Shown: positions 43,610-57,076 of the stretch, one piece after another
Numbering within the stretch: position 1 is the first letter of the stretch
How the letters are laid out: every line of letters begins with the position of its first letter
NCBI GenBank assembly: GCA_028226735.1
Contig: JAOIYV010000001.1
Location: forward strand, 14,870 to 78,869
Length of the DNA stretch: 64,000 nt
Direction: 5' to 3'
Source of the DNA: Candidatus Pelagibacter sp.
GTDB lineage: Bacteria; Pseudomonadota; Alphaproteobacteria; Pelagibacterales; Pelagibacteraceae
The notes under the pieces: generated by a model
Databases searched by the model: none
Told to the model about the DNA's origin: nothing
Seen by the model: the letters and a program-made list of their open reading frames with translations, nothing else
Program-made: the position numbers and the translations under genes

Positions 43610-44836
43610 TTAATTTTTTTCAATCACTCCCTTATTTAAAATACACTCTTTATATTTGGGAGTGCCCACTGTGTAGAGATTACTTTTAAAAAATGATTTT
43701 GTACATTTGCTTGAGTACAAGAGGTTTAATTCTAAAAACTCTATATCCTTTTTTTTTATCTCCTGTTGTTTAATAGTTTGCTTTGCTATTTCAATTTCAT
43801 TTTCTAATCTATTAATATCATTTTTAAAAATATTATTTTCTTCTTCAATTTTAATTCTTATTTCTTCAGCAATTTTTTTTTGTTCTAAAAGAATTCTTAA
43901 AGTTTCTTGTTGTTGGTTTGTTTCCTCTATTTCTTCATTCATTTCACTTGATATTTTTTTAGATGCTTCATCTACAAACGTTGACTCTTTTGCAAAAGAT
44001 ACAACTTTTACATACTGTAATTGGGAAAAATCCCTAAAAAATTCTACTAAATAACGACCATCAGAAAGTTGGTTTTTAGTTTTTATTAAACCAACTGGAA
44101 TTCCACTTTTAAAAACTCCCCCAGCGCCAGAAGTAAGAACAAGCAGATCTTCCGTATTTTTAAATTCATCAGATTTTTTTGTGTATTGTAAGATTCCTGT
44201 TTTTTGTTCTTTGCCTGACATAATTGCTTGTGTGTCTCCTGGCTGAATTGAAACTGGAATTTTAGAGTTAATATCAGAAATCAATAATACTCTTGATGTA
44301 AAAAAATTAACTTCCACTACTTTTCCAACTAAATACTCTTGATCTGTAACAATCATTCCTAATTGAATATTATTTTTGCTTCCTTTGTTAATTATAACTG
44401 ACCGTAAAAAAGGACTTTGTTTATCTATTAATACTTTTGCATATGTCTCATTGTCTTTAATAAAATAATCATCAATTAATTTTTTATATTTGGTGTTTTC
44501 TAAGATAAGAATTTTTTGAGATAGATCTTTTGTTTTTAAAAATTCAAGCTGAGATTTATTTTTTTTATTTTCTCCATAAAGCTTAAAATGACTACTTATG
44601 GTTTGGTAATTACTTTTTACAAGATTTTCTGGAATTGAAACTATAAAAGAGGATTTATAAACTACTTCTTTAAGTGCAGTTTTAACATAATCAACAATCT
44701 TAAAATTAAAACTTCCTAAAACTAAAAATATTATTGAGAAAAAAATTAAACCTAATAAGGAAAATCTTTGTTTTGTTCCTTTTTTTAAAAAAGCAGATCT
44801 AATAGCTATTACGAAATCATCTCTACTTGCTTCCAT
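43610..44836 (-). CDS. mreC: Rod shape-determining protein MreC with a long C-terminal coiled-coil extension
   Basis: Scaffold of the elongasome. One N-terminal helix (FSLLGLIFFSIIFLVLGSF), a coiled coil and the beta domain GMIVTDQEYLVGKVVEV ... SGAGGVFKSGIPVGLI end near residue 290, the usual MreC length. After that come about 114 more residues: a charged coiled coil (about 295-365: EEIEETNQQQETLRILLEQ, KKIAEEIRIKIEEENNIF) and a tail with two Cys (C378, C398). Some alphaproteobacteria have extended MreC tails; this one may hold a periplasmic partner. Confidence 0.9.
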   Translation of the reverse strand: MEASRDDFVIAIRSAFLKKGTKQRFSLLGLIFFSIIFLVLGSFNFKIVDYVKTALKEVVYKSSFIVSIPENLVKSNYQTISSHFKLYGENKKNKSQLEFLKTKDLSQKILILENTKYKKLIDDYFIKDNETYAKVLIDKQSPFLRSVIINKGSKNNIQLGMIVTDQEYLVGKVVEVNFFTSRVLLISDINSKIPVSIQPGDTQAIMSGKEQKTGILQYTKKSDEFKNTEDLLVLTSGAGGVFKSGIPVGLIKTKNQLSDGRYLVEFFRDFSQLQYVKVVSFAKESTFVDEASKKISSEMNEEIEETNQQQETLRILLEQKKIAEEIRIKIEEENNIFKNDINRLENEIEIAKQTIKQQEIKKKDIEFLELNLLYSSKCTKSFFKSNLYTVGTPKYKECILNKGVIEKN

Positions 44837-44842
44837 TTTATT

Positions 44843-47444
<2,602 letters not shown>

Positions 47445-47525
47445 AACCAGTAAATTAAGATAATTGATAATACAATCTATAATAGAGATTGCAAATAATA
47501 TATTTTATAATCTTTTATATTTAGC

Positions 47526-48248
47526 TTACTTAATAAATTTTTTTACAATAGTCTCAAAAAAAAATTTTAAAGCATACTTTAAATGAATAGATGATCTTTC
47601 ATTACCGTAAATTGTTTTGATTGGAATTTCATTTATCTCTAATTTATTTTTTACTAAATTTATTCTCATTTGGTTATCAAAATTAAAGGTACTAGTTAAA
47701 TCTTTTAATATATTTTTTTTAATGTATTTGAAATTATAAATCCAATACCCAGTGTGACAATCAGTAAAATTTGTAGCATAAACAAAGTTAAATAATTTTG
47801 TTAAAAAAATATTTCCTACAAATTTGTAAAACGGCATATTTCCCTTAATAGCATTTTTTTTATTGATCATTCTTGATCCACACACGGCTGCACAATCAGA
47901 TTTTTCTAATTTTTTAATAATTGGGAGTATATATTTTGGGTGATATTGTCCATCACCATGAACCATTATAGCATAATCAAAATTATTACTCATAGCATAA
48001 TTTAAACAAGATTTAATTTTCCCTCCATAATTAAGTCTTTTTTTATTATTTTTTAAAAAAACGATTGATCTATTTTTTTTGTAAATACTTCTGGCAACTT
48101 CCAAAGTATCATCTCCAGATTGATCCTCACTAATTAATACTTTTACTCTATAATCTTTAAATTTTTTAAACTGTATTAAGTCAAAAACATTTTTGAGCCT
48201 AAATGATGCGTGATAAGTTATTATAAATATTAAAATTTTTTTTTTCAT
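47526..48248 (-). CDS. GT2-family glycosyltransferase
   Basis: A 240-aa GT-A fold glycosyltransferase with the metal-binding region AIMVHGDGQYHPKYILPII (usual DxD position; DGQ here), SEDQSGDDTLE for the nucleotide-sugar loop and CGSRM. Resembles dolichol-phosphate-mannose/undecaprenyl-phosphate sugar transferases but lacks C-terminal membrane helices. It lies among branched-chain amino acid genes without functional link, probably a local insertion. Confidence 0.83.
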   Translation of the reverse strand: MKKKILIFIITYHASFRLKNVFDLIQFKKFKDYRVKVLISEDQSGDDTLEVARSIYKKNRSIVFLKNNKKRLNYGGKIKSCLNYAMSNNFDYAIMVHGDGQYHPKYILPIIKKLEKSDCAAVCGSRMINKKNAIKGNMPFYKFVGNIFLTKLFNFVYATNFTDCHTGYWIYNFKYIKKNILKDLTSTFNFDNQMRINLVKNKLEINEIPIKTIYGNERSSIHLKYALKFFFETIVKKFIK

Positions 48249-48316
48249 TTAAGTGACTAAATTAAATTATCTGTAGAAAGGAAAAAGAGACATTGTTAAT
48301 ATCCTTAAACTAAATA

Positions 48317-49905
<1,589 letters not shown>

Positions 49906-49906
49906 T

Positions 49907-51673
49907 TTAAACTAACGCTTTCCCTTTGCCAGTAATCTTATTTTCTTCTTGGTCTTTTGGACCCAATAACATTTGATTATGAGGTTTTCCAGAAGGTATC
50001 ATTGGAAAACAATTTTCATCTTGATCAACATGACAATCAAAAATTACCGGCTTATCTATGCTTATCATTTCCATGATTTTTTCATCTAGTTCACCAGGGT
50101 TTTTTGCTCTAATTCCAATACAACCATAAGCTTCTGCTAATTTTACAAAATCTGGTAAGGCCTCTGAATAACTTTCAGAGTAATTTTTTTCATGTAACAA
50201 TTCCTGCCACTGTCTAACCATTCCCATATACTGATTATTTAAAATAAATATTTTAATAGGTAAATTATATTGAACTGCGGTTGAAATTTCTTGCATAGTC
50301 ATTAAAATTGAAGCTTCTCCAGCAATATCTACCACTAATTTTTTTGGATGCGCAACTTGAACTCCTACTGCAGCTGGTAACCCATAACCCATAGTACCTA
50401 GCCCACCTGATGTCATCCATCTATTTGGTTTATTAAATTTATAATGTTGAGCTGCCCACATCTGATGTTGCCCAACTTCAGTTGTTATGTAAGTATCTTG
50501 GTTTTTTGTCAATTCATAAAGTCTTTGTACAGCATGTTGAGGTTTAATAATTTTATCGCTATTAATAAAATTTAAAGATTGTTTTGTTCTCCATTTTTGA
50601 ATTTGTTGCCACCATTTTGAAATTTTTTGTTTGTTAGATTTTCCTAAATTTAAGTTCTTCTTTTTTAAATTTTTGGTTATAGAGCGAATTACATCGCTAA
50701 CATCTCCTACTATAGATAAATCAACTTTTACAATTTTATTAATTGATGATGGGTCAATATCAATATGAACTTTTTTTGATTTTGGAGAAAATTCATCAAT
50801 TTTTCCAGTAATACGATCATCAAATCTAGCACCAATATTAATCAACAAATCACAATCATGCATTGCATTATTTGCTTCATAGGTTCCATGCATACCAAGC
50901 ATTCCTAAAAATTGATTATCATCGCCTGGATAAGCTCCAAGACCTTGAAGTGTAGATGTGATTGGAAACCCAGTTAAAGAAACTAATTCTCTTAGTAGCT
51001 CACTTGCTTTTGGACCTGAATTAATTACACCACCTCCAGTATAAAACACTGGTTTAGAGGCTTTGTCCATTAAATTAATTAATTGGTCTATGTCTTTTTG
51101 ATTAAATCCATTAATAACTTTACTGTTTAATTTTTTTTCTTTTTTAGGTTTAGAATATTTTGATTTTGCAAATTGAACATCTTTTGGAATGTCAACCAAT
51201 ACAGGTCCTGGTCTGCCTGTAGTGGCAACTTTAAATGCTTCATGCATTATTCTTGAAAGATCTTTTATGTCTTTAACTAACCAATTATGTTTTGTACAAG
51301 GTCTCGTAATTCCTGTTGTATCGCATTCTTGAAAGGCATCAGTTCCAATCAAGTGAGTTGGTACTTGACCTGAAATACAAACTAATGGAACTGAATCCAT
51401 GTAAGCATCAGTCAATGCCGTAACAACATTTGTGGCTCCAGGACCAGATGTAACTAATACAACACCAGGTTTACCAGATGATCTTGCATATCCCTCGGCA
51501 GCATGTCCAGCCCCTTGCTCATGTCTAACTAAAATATGTTTTATAGATGAGTGGTTTTTTAATTCATCATATATTGGTAGAACAGCACCTCCTGGATATC
51601 CAAAAATATGATTAACTTTTTGATCTTCCAAACACTTAAATACAATTTCTGCTCCAGAATATAAATTACCCAT
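49907..51673 (-). CDS. ilvB: Acetolactate synthase large (catalytic) subunit
   Basis: A 588-aa ThDP and FAD enzyme making acetolactate or acetohydroxybutyrate. The activating Glu is in LVRHEQGAGHAAEGYARSSG, the ThDP motif is VVDIAGEASILMTMQ...NNQYMGMV, so GDG is replaced by AGE, whereas most family members have GDG. Compare the catabolic ThDP enzyme at 11229. First gene of the ilvBHC operon. Confidence 0.94.
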   Translation of the reverse strand: MGNLYSGAEIVFKCLEDQKVNHIFGYPGGAVLPIYDELKNHSSIKHILVRHEQGAGHAAEGYARSSGKPGVVLVTSGPGATNVVTALTDAYMDSVPLVCISGQVPTHLIGTDAFQECDTTGITRPCTKHNWLVKDIKDLSRIMHEAFKVATTGRPGPVLVDIPKDVQFAKSKYSKPKKEKKLNSKVINGFNQKDIDQLINLMDKASKPVFYTGGGVINSGPKASELLRELVSLTGFPITSTLQGLGAYPGDDNQFLGMLGMHGTYEANNAMHDCDLLINIGARFDDRITGKIDEFSPKSKKVHIDIDPSSINKIVKVDLSIVGDVSDVIRSITKNLKKKNLNLGKSNKQKISKWWQQIQKWRTKQSLNFINSDKIIKPQHAVQRLYELTKNQDTYITTEVGQHQMWAAQHYKFNKPNRWMTSGGLGTMGYGLPAAVGVQVAHPKKLVVDIAGEASILMTMQEISTAVQYNLPIKIFILNNQYMGMVRQWQELLHEKNYSESYSEALPDFVKLAEAYGCIGIRAKNPGELDEKIMEMISIDKPVIFDCHVDQDENCFPMIPSGKPHNQMLLGPKDQEENKITGKGKALV

Positions 51674-51692
51674 TTTGGCAATCTATTCGACT

Positions 51693-52634
51693 TTACATTA
51701 ATTGGTCAAGTTTAAGAGTTGATTTATTTAATCTTTTTATAAAGTCGCTTATCTTCATTGGATTAATTTTTTTCCAGGATATCATCCTACTTCTTGCCCA
51801 TGTAGCTTGTCTTTTGGCATATTGTCTGGTTTTAATAGAGATTAGTTCTTGAGCTTGCTCCAAGTTGATCTGATTATTTAAGTACTGTGTCAATTCGTCA
51901 ATCCCAATTACTTTGTTGATACTATGGTCTTTTTTAATTTTTAATTTAATAAATTTTTTTACCTCATTAACTGCACCATTTTCTATCATCTTGATTGTCC
52001 TAAGTGAAATTCTTTCAACAAGTTTTTCTCTTTTAAAATCAAGATATAATTTCAAAAATTCATAATCTTTAAATTCTGACTTAGTTTTATTCATCCATTC
52101 ATACATTGAAATTTTCGTATACACTTTAATTTCATAAGCTCTTATTGATCTTTGAGTGTCATTAGGATCAAATTTATTTTTTATATTTGGATCTAATTTT
52201 ATAAGTTTTTTATAAAATTTTTTTTGCCCTTCCTTTTTTTGTATTGATCTAACTTTACTTCTAACCTTGGTGGGAATTTCTGGAATTTTAACTAATCCAT
52301 TAATCAGAGATTGAAAATATAATCCTGTGCCACCTACCAAAATGGGAATTTTTTTTCTTTGTTTGATATCTTTAATGGACTTAATTGTTAGCTTTAACCA
52401 TTTTCCTGTAGAAAAATTTTTATTCAAATCAATCATTCCATATAAATGATGCTTAATATTTTTTTTTTCTTTTTTATTTGGTCTAGCTGTTAAGATTTTA
52501 AAAATCTTATATACTTGCATGCTGTCTGCGTTAATTATTTCACCATTAATTTTTTTTGCAATTTTAATTGCAAAATTAGATTTACCTGAAGCAGTAGGAC
52601 CTGAAATTAAAATTATTTTGGACTGATTGTCCAT
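51693..52634 (-). CDS. miaA: tRNA dimethylallyltransferase
   Basis: Adds a dimethylallyl group to A37 of tRNAs reading UNN codons. 313 aa, P-loop GPTASGKS, the DSMQVY motif, GGTGLYFQSLINGL, and tRNA-binding RQYAKRQATWAR near the C-terminus. It is two bases after the DegP gene's stop on the same strand. Confidence 0.95.
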   Translation of the reverse strand: MDNQSKIILISGPTASGKSNFAIKIAKKINGEIINADSMQVYKIFKILTARPNKKEKKNIKHHLYGMIDLNKNFSTGKWLKLTIKSIKDIKQRKKIPILVGGTGLYFQSLINGLVKIPEIPTKVRSKVRSIQKKEGQKKFYKKLIKLDPNIKNKFDPNDTQRSIRAYEIKVYTKISMYEWMNKTKSEFKDYEFLKLYLDFKREKLVERISLRTIKMIENGAVNEVKKFIKLKIKKDHSINKVIGIDELTQYLNNQINLEQAQELISIKTRQYAKRQATWARSRMISWKKINPMKISDFIKRLNKSTLKLDQLM

Positions 52635-52636
52635 TT

Positions 52637-54040
52637 TTAGTCTAATTTTACACCAATATATCTTTTTTGGTTTTGATTATTATAAATTGCAATCAAAATT
52701 GTTTTTTGATTAGATTTAAGTGCTGTTTGAACTATATTTTCTAATGCTTTTACTGATTTAATTTTTTTCTTTTGAGCTTCTATAATGATATCATTTATAT
52801 TTAGGTAGTTAATTGGACTGTCATTAGCAATTTTTGTAATTACTAGTCCTGTGGTTTGATTTGGAAGCCTTCTTTGTTTTATATCCTTTTCATTCAACAG
52901 TCTCACAGAAATCTTTAAAGATTTAATTTCAGATATATTTGGCTCAGTTTCTTTTTTTTCTTCTTTAAAATCTTCAGAAGTTTCTAATCTACCTAATTTA
53001 ATTTTTTTTGTTATTTCTTTTTTATTTCTCCAAACTTTGACATCTACTACTTTACCAACCTCTGTTTGAGCAACAATCTGGGGCAGTTCTTTCATCTCTT
53101 TTATTTTGGTACCATTAAATTCTAGTATTATATCTCCAGCTTTAATTCCTGCTTTATCTGATGGACTTTTTTCTGCAACGCTAGCAACTAGTGCTCCTCT
53201 TGGTTCGTCTAATTTTTCATTTTCTGCAATTTCCTCTGTAACTATTTGAATTCGAACTCCAAGCCATCCCCTTTTTGTTTCACCAAATTCTATTAACTGT
53301 TCAATTACTCTTTTTGCGCTATTAGATGGAATTGAAAATCCTATTCCAATTGATCCACCTTTACCTAAAATTGCAGTATTAATTCCAATTACATCACCAT
53401 TCATGTCAAACAATGGTCCTCCTGAATTACCAGTATTAATAGAAGCATCAGTCTGAATATAATCTTCATATCTTGAAAGACCTATTGATCTATTTCTTGC
53501 TGAAATAATTCCTGATGTAACTGTACCGCCTAAACCAAATGGATTACCAATAGCAATAACCCAATCCCCAATTCTTGCTTTATCAGAATTTCCAAATTTA
53601 ACTGGTGTGAATTTATCTTTTGACTCAATTTGAAGAACCGCAATATCAGAAAGTGGATCTGCACCGATAATTTTAGCTTTGTACTCTTTATCTCCATCAA
53701 CCCTAACCACTATATCCTCAGAATCTTGAATAACATGGTTATTCGTAATCACTATTCCTTTTTTATCTATAATAAATCCTGAACCTAGTGCACTAGCTTT
53801 TCTTGTTTGAGGTGTTCCAAATTCTTTAAACATGTCTTCAAAAGGAGATCCTGGTGGAAATTTAAATCCTGGAAATGGGTTAGTATTTGTTGTCACAGTT
53901 GTTGTTGTTGAAATATTGACGACTGAAGGCATTAATCTTTCAGCTAGGTCAGCAAATGATGCCGGAATGTCTTTTGCTATGACTTGAGGTGCAAAGCTGA
54001 TTATAATAAATGTTATTAGTATTTTTTTAAATTTATTCAT
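52637..54040 (-). CDS. degP: Do-family periplasmic serine endopeptidase (DegP/DegQ/HtrA)
   Basis: A 467-aa protein with a signal peptide (ILITFIIISFAPQVIA), a trypsin-like domain with His in ITNNHVI, Asp in DPLSDIAVLQ and Ser in GNSGGPLF, and two PDZ domains (GWLGVRIQ... and from about 370). It degrades or refolds damaged periplasmic proteins. It sits beside HflKC, both envelope quality-control systems. Confidence 0.94.
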   Translation of the reverse strand: MNKFKKILITFIIISFAPQVIAKDIPASFADLAERLMPSVVNISTTTTVTTNTNPFPGFKFPPGSPFEDMFKEFGTPQTRKASALGSGFIIDKKGIVITNNHVIQDSEDIVVRVDGDKEYKAKIIGADPLSDIAVLQIESKDKFTPVKFGNSDKARIGDWVIAIGNPFGLGGTVTSGIISARNRSIGLSRYEDYIQTDASINTGNSGGPLFDMNGDVIGINTAILGKGGSIGIGFSIPSNSAKRVIEQLIEFGETKRGWLGVRIQIVTEEIAENEKLDEPRGALVASVAEKSPSDKAGIKAGDIILEFNGTKIKEMKELPQIVAQTEVGKVVDVKVWRNKKEITKKIKLGRLETSEDFKEEKKETEPNISEIKSLKISVRLLNEKDIKQRRLPNQTTGLVITKIANDSPINYLNINDIIIEAQKKKIKSVKALENIVQTALKSNQKTILIAIYNNQNQKRYIGVKLD

Positions 54041-54041
54041 T

Positions 54042-54227
54042 TTATTTTTTAATGTACCAAATAATAATAAATCCTATTATTGAAAATATTAATCCACCTA
54101 CTCTTAATTGACTATTGTTTACTTCATTTAATTTTAACAACATATTTTTCATTTTTGATGGAAATAATGTGTATAAAATTCCTTCTATAAAAAGAAATAA
54201 TCCAAAAGCTATTATTAGCTCCTTCAT
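54042..54227 (-). CDS. DUF2065 family small membrane protein
   Basis: A 61-aa protein with two hydrophobic helices (LIIAFGLFLFIEGILYTLFP and LRVGGLIFSIIGFIIIWYI). DUF2065 proteins commonly lie directly after hflC and before degP-like genes, as here; a link to the HflKC/FtsH complex is inferred from that conserved order. Confidence 0.82.
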   Translation of the reverse strand: MKELIIAFGLFLFIEGILYTLFPSKMKNMLLKLNEVNNSQLRVGGLIFSIIGFIIIWYIKK

Positions 54228-54236
54228 ATATGAAAC

Positions 54237-55097
54237 TTAGTTTTTAATTTGTCCAAAAAACTTAAAGAATTCACTATCAGGTGATAATATTAAAGAAGTT
54301 TCACCACCTATTAATGCTGTTTCATAAGCCTGCATGGCTCTATAAAATGCAAAAAATTCAGGATCTCTTCCAAATGCTTCTGCAAAAATTTTATTTCTTT
54401 GGCCATCACCTTCACCTTTCATAATTTCAGAATCTTTATTAGCATTTGCCAATATTACTGAAACTTCTTTATCAGCAGTTGAAGTGATGGTTACTGCCAT
54501 TTCAGCACCTCTCGCTCTAAATTCTTTAGCTTCTCTTTCTCTTTCAGTTTGCATTCTTCTATAGATTGCTTCACTGTTAGCTTGAGGTAAATCAGCTCTT
54601 TTAATTCTTACATCTACAATTTTAATTCCAAATTTCTTAGCTTCTGTATTTACACCTTCTTGAATTAGAGACATTTGCTTAGATCTATCTTTTGATAATA
54701 GTGTTTGCAATTCTTGTTGTCCTAAAACATTTCTAATTCTTGAGTTAATAATTGTTGCTAATCTTGATCTTGCAACTCTTTCATTGCCTACCGAAATATA
54801 GAATTTTAAAGGATCTGTAATTTGAAATCTTGCAAAAGCATCAACAATTAATCTTTTTTGGTCAGATGCAATAACTTCTGCTGGTGGAGTATCAAGATTT
54901 AAAATCCTACCGTCTAAAAAAACAACATTCTGGATAAATGGTATCTTAAAATTTAAACCTGGTTTTAATATAATTTTTTTAGGATCACCAAACTGAAGAA
55001 CAATTGCTTGATTAACTTCTTTGACAATAAATATAGAAAAGAAGGCTAATGTTCCTATTAAAATAACTATTGGTAATAAAATTTTTTGTACTTTCAT
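54237..55097 (-). CDS. hflC: HflC, SPFH/band-7 modulator of FtsH protease
   Basis: A 286-aa membrane-anchored SPFH protein with one N-terminal helix (ILLPIVILIGTLAFFSIFIV) and the band-7 domain VNQAIVLQFGDPKK...LNFKIPFIQNV. Forms the HflKC cage around FtsH. It overlaps hflK by one base. Confidence 0.94.
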   Translation of the reverse strand: MKVQKILLPIVILIGTLAFFSIFIVKEVNQAIVLQFGDPKKIILKPGLNFKIPFIQNVVFLDGRILNLDTPPAEVIASDQKRLIVDAFARFQITDPLKFYISVGNERVARSRLATIINSRIRNVLGQQELQTLLSKDRSKQMSLIQEGVNTEAKKFGIKIVDVRIKRADLPQANSEAIYRRMQTEREREAKEFRARGAEMAVTITSTADKEVSVILANANKDSEIMKGEGDGQRNKIFAEAFGRDPEFFAFYRAMQAYETALIGGETSLILSPDSEFFKFFGQIKN

Positions 55098-56197
55098 TAA
55101 TTTGTCACTTTCTTTTTGCCTAGCTCTGGTAGTGGTAAGTAAGGCACTACACCTGAGCCTGAATTTTTATCAATAATTACTTTATCTATGTCAGCTAAAA
55201 CTTTTTCCATAGTCTCTAGGTACATTCTGTCTTTGGTAACCTGTTTGGCTTTTGCATATTCATTATAAATAGACACAAATCTGCTAGCTTCTCCTTCTGA
55301 TGCCGCAACCACTCTTTGTTTATATGCTTCTGCTGCTTGCATAATTTTTGCAGCTTCCCCTCTTGCTCTTGGAATAACATCATTAGCATAAGCTTCAGCT
55401 TCATTTTTAGATCTTTCCATATCTGCTCTTGCTGCTTGAACATCTCTAAAGGCATCAATTACTTGATCAGGTGGATCCGCTTTTTGAGTTTGAACTTGTG
55501 TAATTTGAATACCACTATTGTACTCATCTAGAATTGATTGAATAATTTCTTGAGTTTCAATTTCAATTTGAGCTCTTCCCTCAGTTAAAACTGGTTGAAT
55601 TCTACTTTTAGCAATTACTTCTCTCATTGCAGTTTCAGCAGCAGCTTTTACTGTTCCCTCTGGGTCTTGTATTTCAAATAAAAATTTACCTGCATCTTTA
55701 ATTACCCAGAAAACTGAAAAATCTATATTAACTATATTTTCATCACCCGTTAACATTAAACTTTCTTGAGGAACATCAGCAACTCCTCCACCTTGTGAAA
55801 AACCACTATCTCTTTCTGATCTAAATCCAATATCAATTCTATTTACTTTTGTAACTTTTGGTGTTTGAACGGTCTCTACTGGAAGTGGAATGTGATAATG
55901 CAATCCTGGTTGAGTAGTTTTTACAAACTTACCAAATCTAAGCACAACACCTTGTTCATCGGGTCCCACTCTATAAAGTCCACTTGCTAACCATAAAAAA
56001 GCTATAATAATTAAAACCAAACCGATTGGTTTCCCTCCTGATTTACTTCCACCAGGTAAAAATTTATTTATTTTTTTTTGAATATCTCTGATTATTGCCT
56101 CAATGTCTGGTGGCGTTGGTCCTCTTCCTGAACCATTTCCTCCTCCTGGGGGTGATCCCCATGGACTTCCACCTCTTCCTTGAAAATCATCTGGCAT
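55097..56197 (-). CDS. hflK: HflK, SPFH/band-7 modulator of FtsH protease
   Basis: A 366-aa protein with the typical Gly/Pro-rich cytoplasmic N-terminus (GRGGSPWGSPPGGGNGSG), one helix (IGLVLIIIAFLWLASGLY), then the band-7 domain VGPDEQGVVLRFGKFVKT. The C-terminal heptad region RADMERSKNEAEAYANDVIP is as in HflK. Divergent from mrp across 51 bp. Confidence 0.94.
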   Translation of the reverse strand: MPDDFQGRGGSPWGSPPGGGNGSGRGPTPPDIEAIIRDIQKKINKFLPGGSKSGGKPIGLVLIIIAFLWLASGLYRVGPDEQGVVLRFGKFVKTTQPGLHYHIPLPVETVQTPKVTKVNRIDIGFRSERDSGFSQGGGVADVPQESLMLTGDENIVNIDFSVFWVIKDAGKFLFEIQDPEGTVKAAAETAMREVIAKSRIQPVLTEGRAQIEIETQEIIQSILDEYNSGIQITQVQTQKADPPDQVIDAFRDVQAARADMERSKNEAEAYANDVIPRARGEAAKIMQAAEAYKQRVVAASEGEASRFVSIYNEYAKAKQVTKDRMYLETMEKVLADIDKVIIDKNSGSGVVPYLPLPELGKKKVTN

Positions 56198-56248
56198 ATG
56201 ACAAACTATATAATGTCTTTATTATAAAAAACAAGTAATGATGGGAAT

Positions 56249-57076
56249 ATGACTGATAAAAAGCCAGAACTAAGTGACGCAATGAAAAGAAAAATGCAGC
56301 CTAAAGTATTCACAAAAAACCCAATTTTAGGTACAAAATTTACTATAGCCATTTCAAGCGCTAAAGGTGGTGTTGGAAAATCTACGTTTGCAACGAATTT
56401 AGCTTTAGCACTAAAAAAAATTGGTTGTAAAGTTGGTTTGCTTGATGCTGATATTTATGGTCCTTCAATTCCAAAAATGTTCAATATCAACGAAAAACCA
56501 AAAAGTGATGGTCAAACTTTAACTCCTATTCTTAAATATGATATTCAATGCATGTCAATTGGTTTTCTTGCTGATCAACAAACACCAATGATTTGGCGAG
56601 GACCAATGGTTACCAGTGCTATAAAAACTTTTACTCAGAAAGTTTCATGGAAAGATCTTGATTTTATAATAGTAGACATGCCTCCAGGAACTGGAGATAC
56701 TCAATTGACTTTTTCTCAAGAAATTAAAATGGATGGTGCAATTATAATTTCAACTCCTCAAGAGGTTGCCTTGCTAGATGTAAAAAGAGGTATCAAGATG
56801 TTTGATAAACTTGGTGTAAAAATTTTAGGCTTAATAGATAACATGAGCTACTTTGTTGGAGATGATGGAAAAAAATATAAAATTTTTGGAGAAGGTGGTG
56901 TTAAAAAAACTGCACAAGAATTTGATAAAGAATTTTTAGGAGAAATTCCAATTAACTCTGAAGTAGGAAAATATGGTGACATGGGAAAGCCAATTGTAGA
57001 AAGCAATCCTGATCATGAAATTTCAAAAATATATATAAATTTAGCAAAAAATATTAAATCGATTTATTTAAGCTAA
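56249..57076 (+). CDS. mrp: Mrp/ApbC-type P-loop iron-sulfur carrier ATPase
   Basis: A 275-aa ParA/MinD-type NTPase. Deviant Walker A SSAKGGVGKST near 31-41, LLDADIYGPSIP, and MPPGTGDTQLT. The usual Cys-X-X-Cys for Fe-S binding after NMSYF is missing (VGDDGKKYKIFGEGG), and the N-terminal MIP18-like domain of longer Mrp proteins is also absent. Other alphaproteobacterial Mrp proteins also lack these cysteines. Role: probably Fe-S cluster loading, though the missing cysteines make this less certain. Confidence 0.87.
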   Translation: MTDKKPELSDAMKRKMQPKVFTKNPILGTKFTIAISSAKGGVGKSTFATNLALALKKIGCKVGLLDADIYGPSIPKMFNINEKPKSDGQTLTPILKYDIQCMSIGFLADQQTPMIWRGPMVTSAIKTFTQKVSWKDLDFIIVDMPPGTGDTQLTFSQEIKMDGAIIISTPQEVALLDVKRGIKMFDKLGVKILGLIDNMSYFVGDDGKKYKIFGEGGVKKTAQEFDKEFLGEIPINSEVGKYGDMGKPIVESNPDHEISKIYINLAKNIKSIYLS

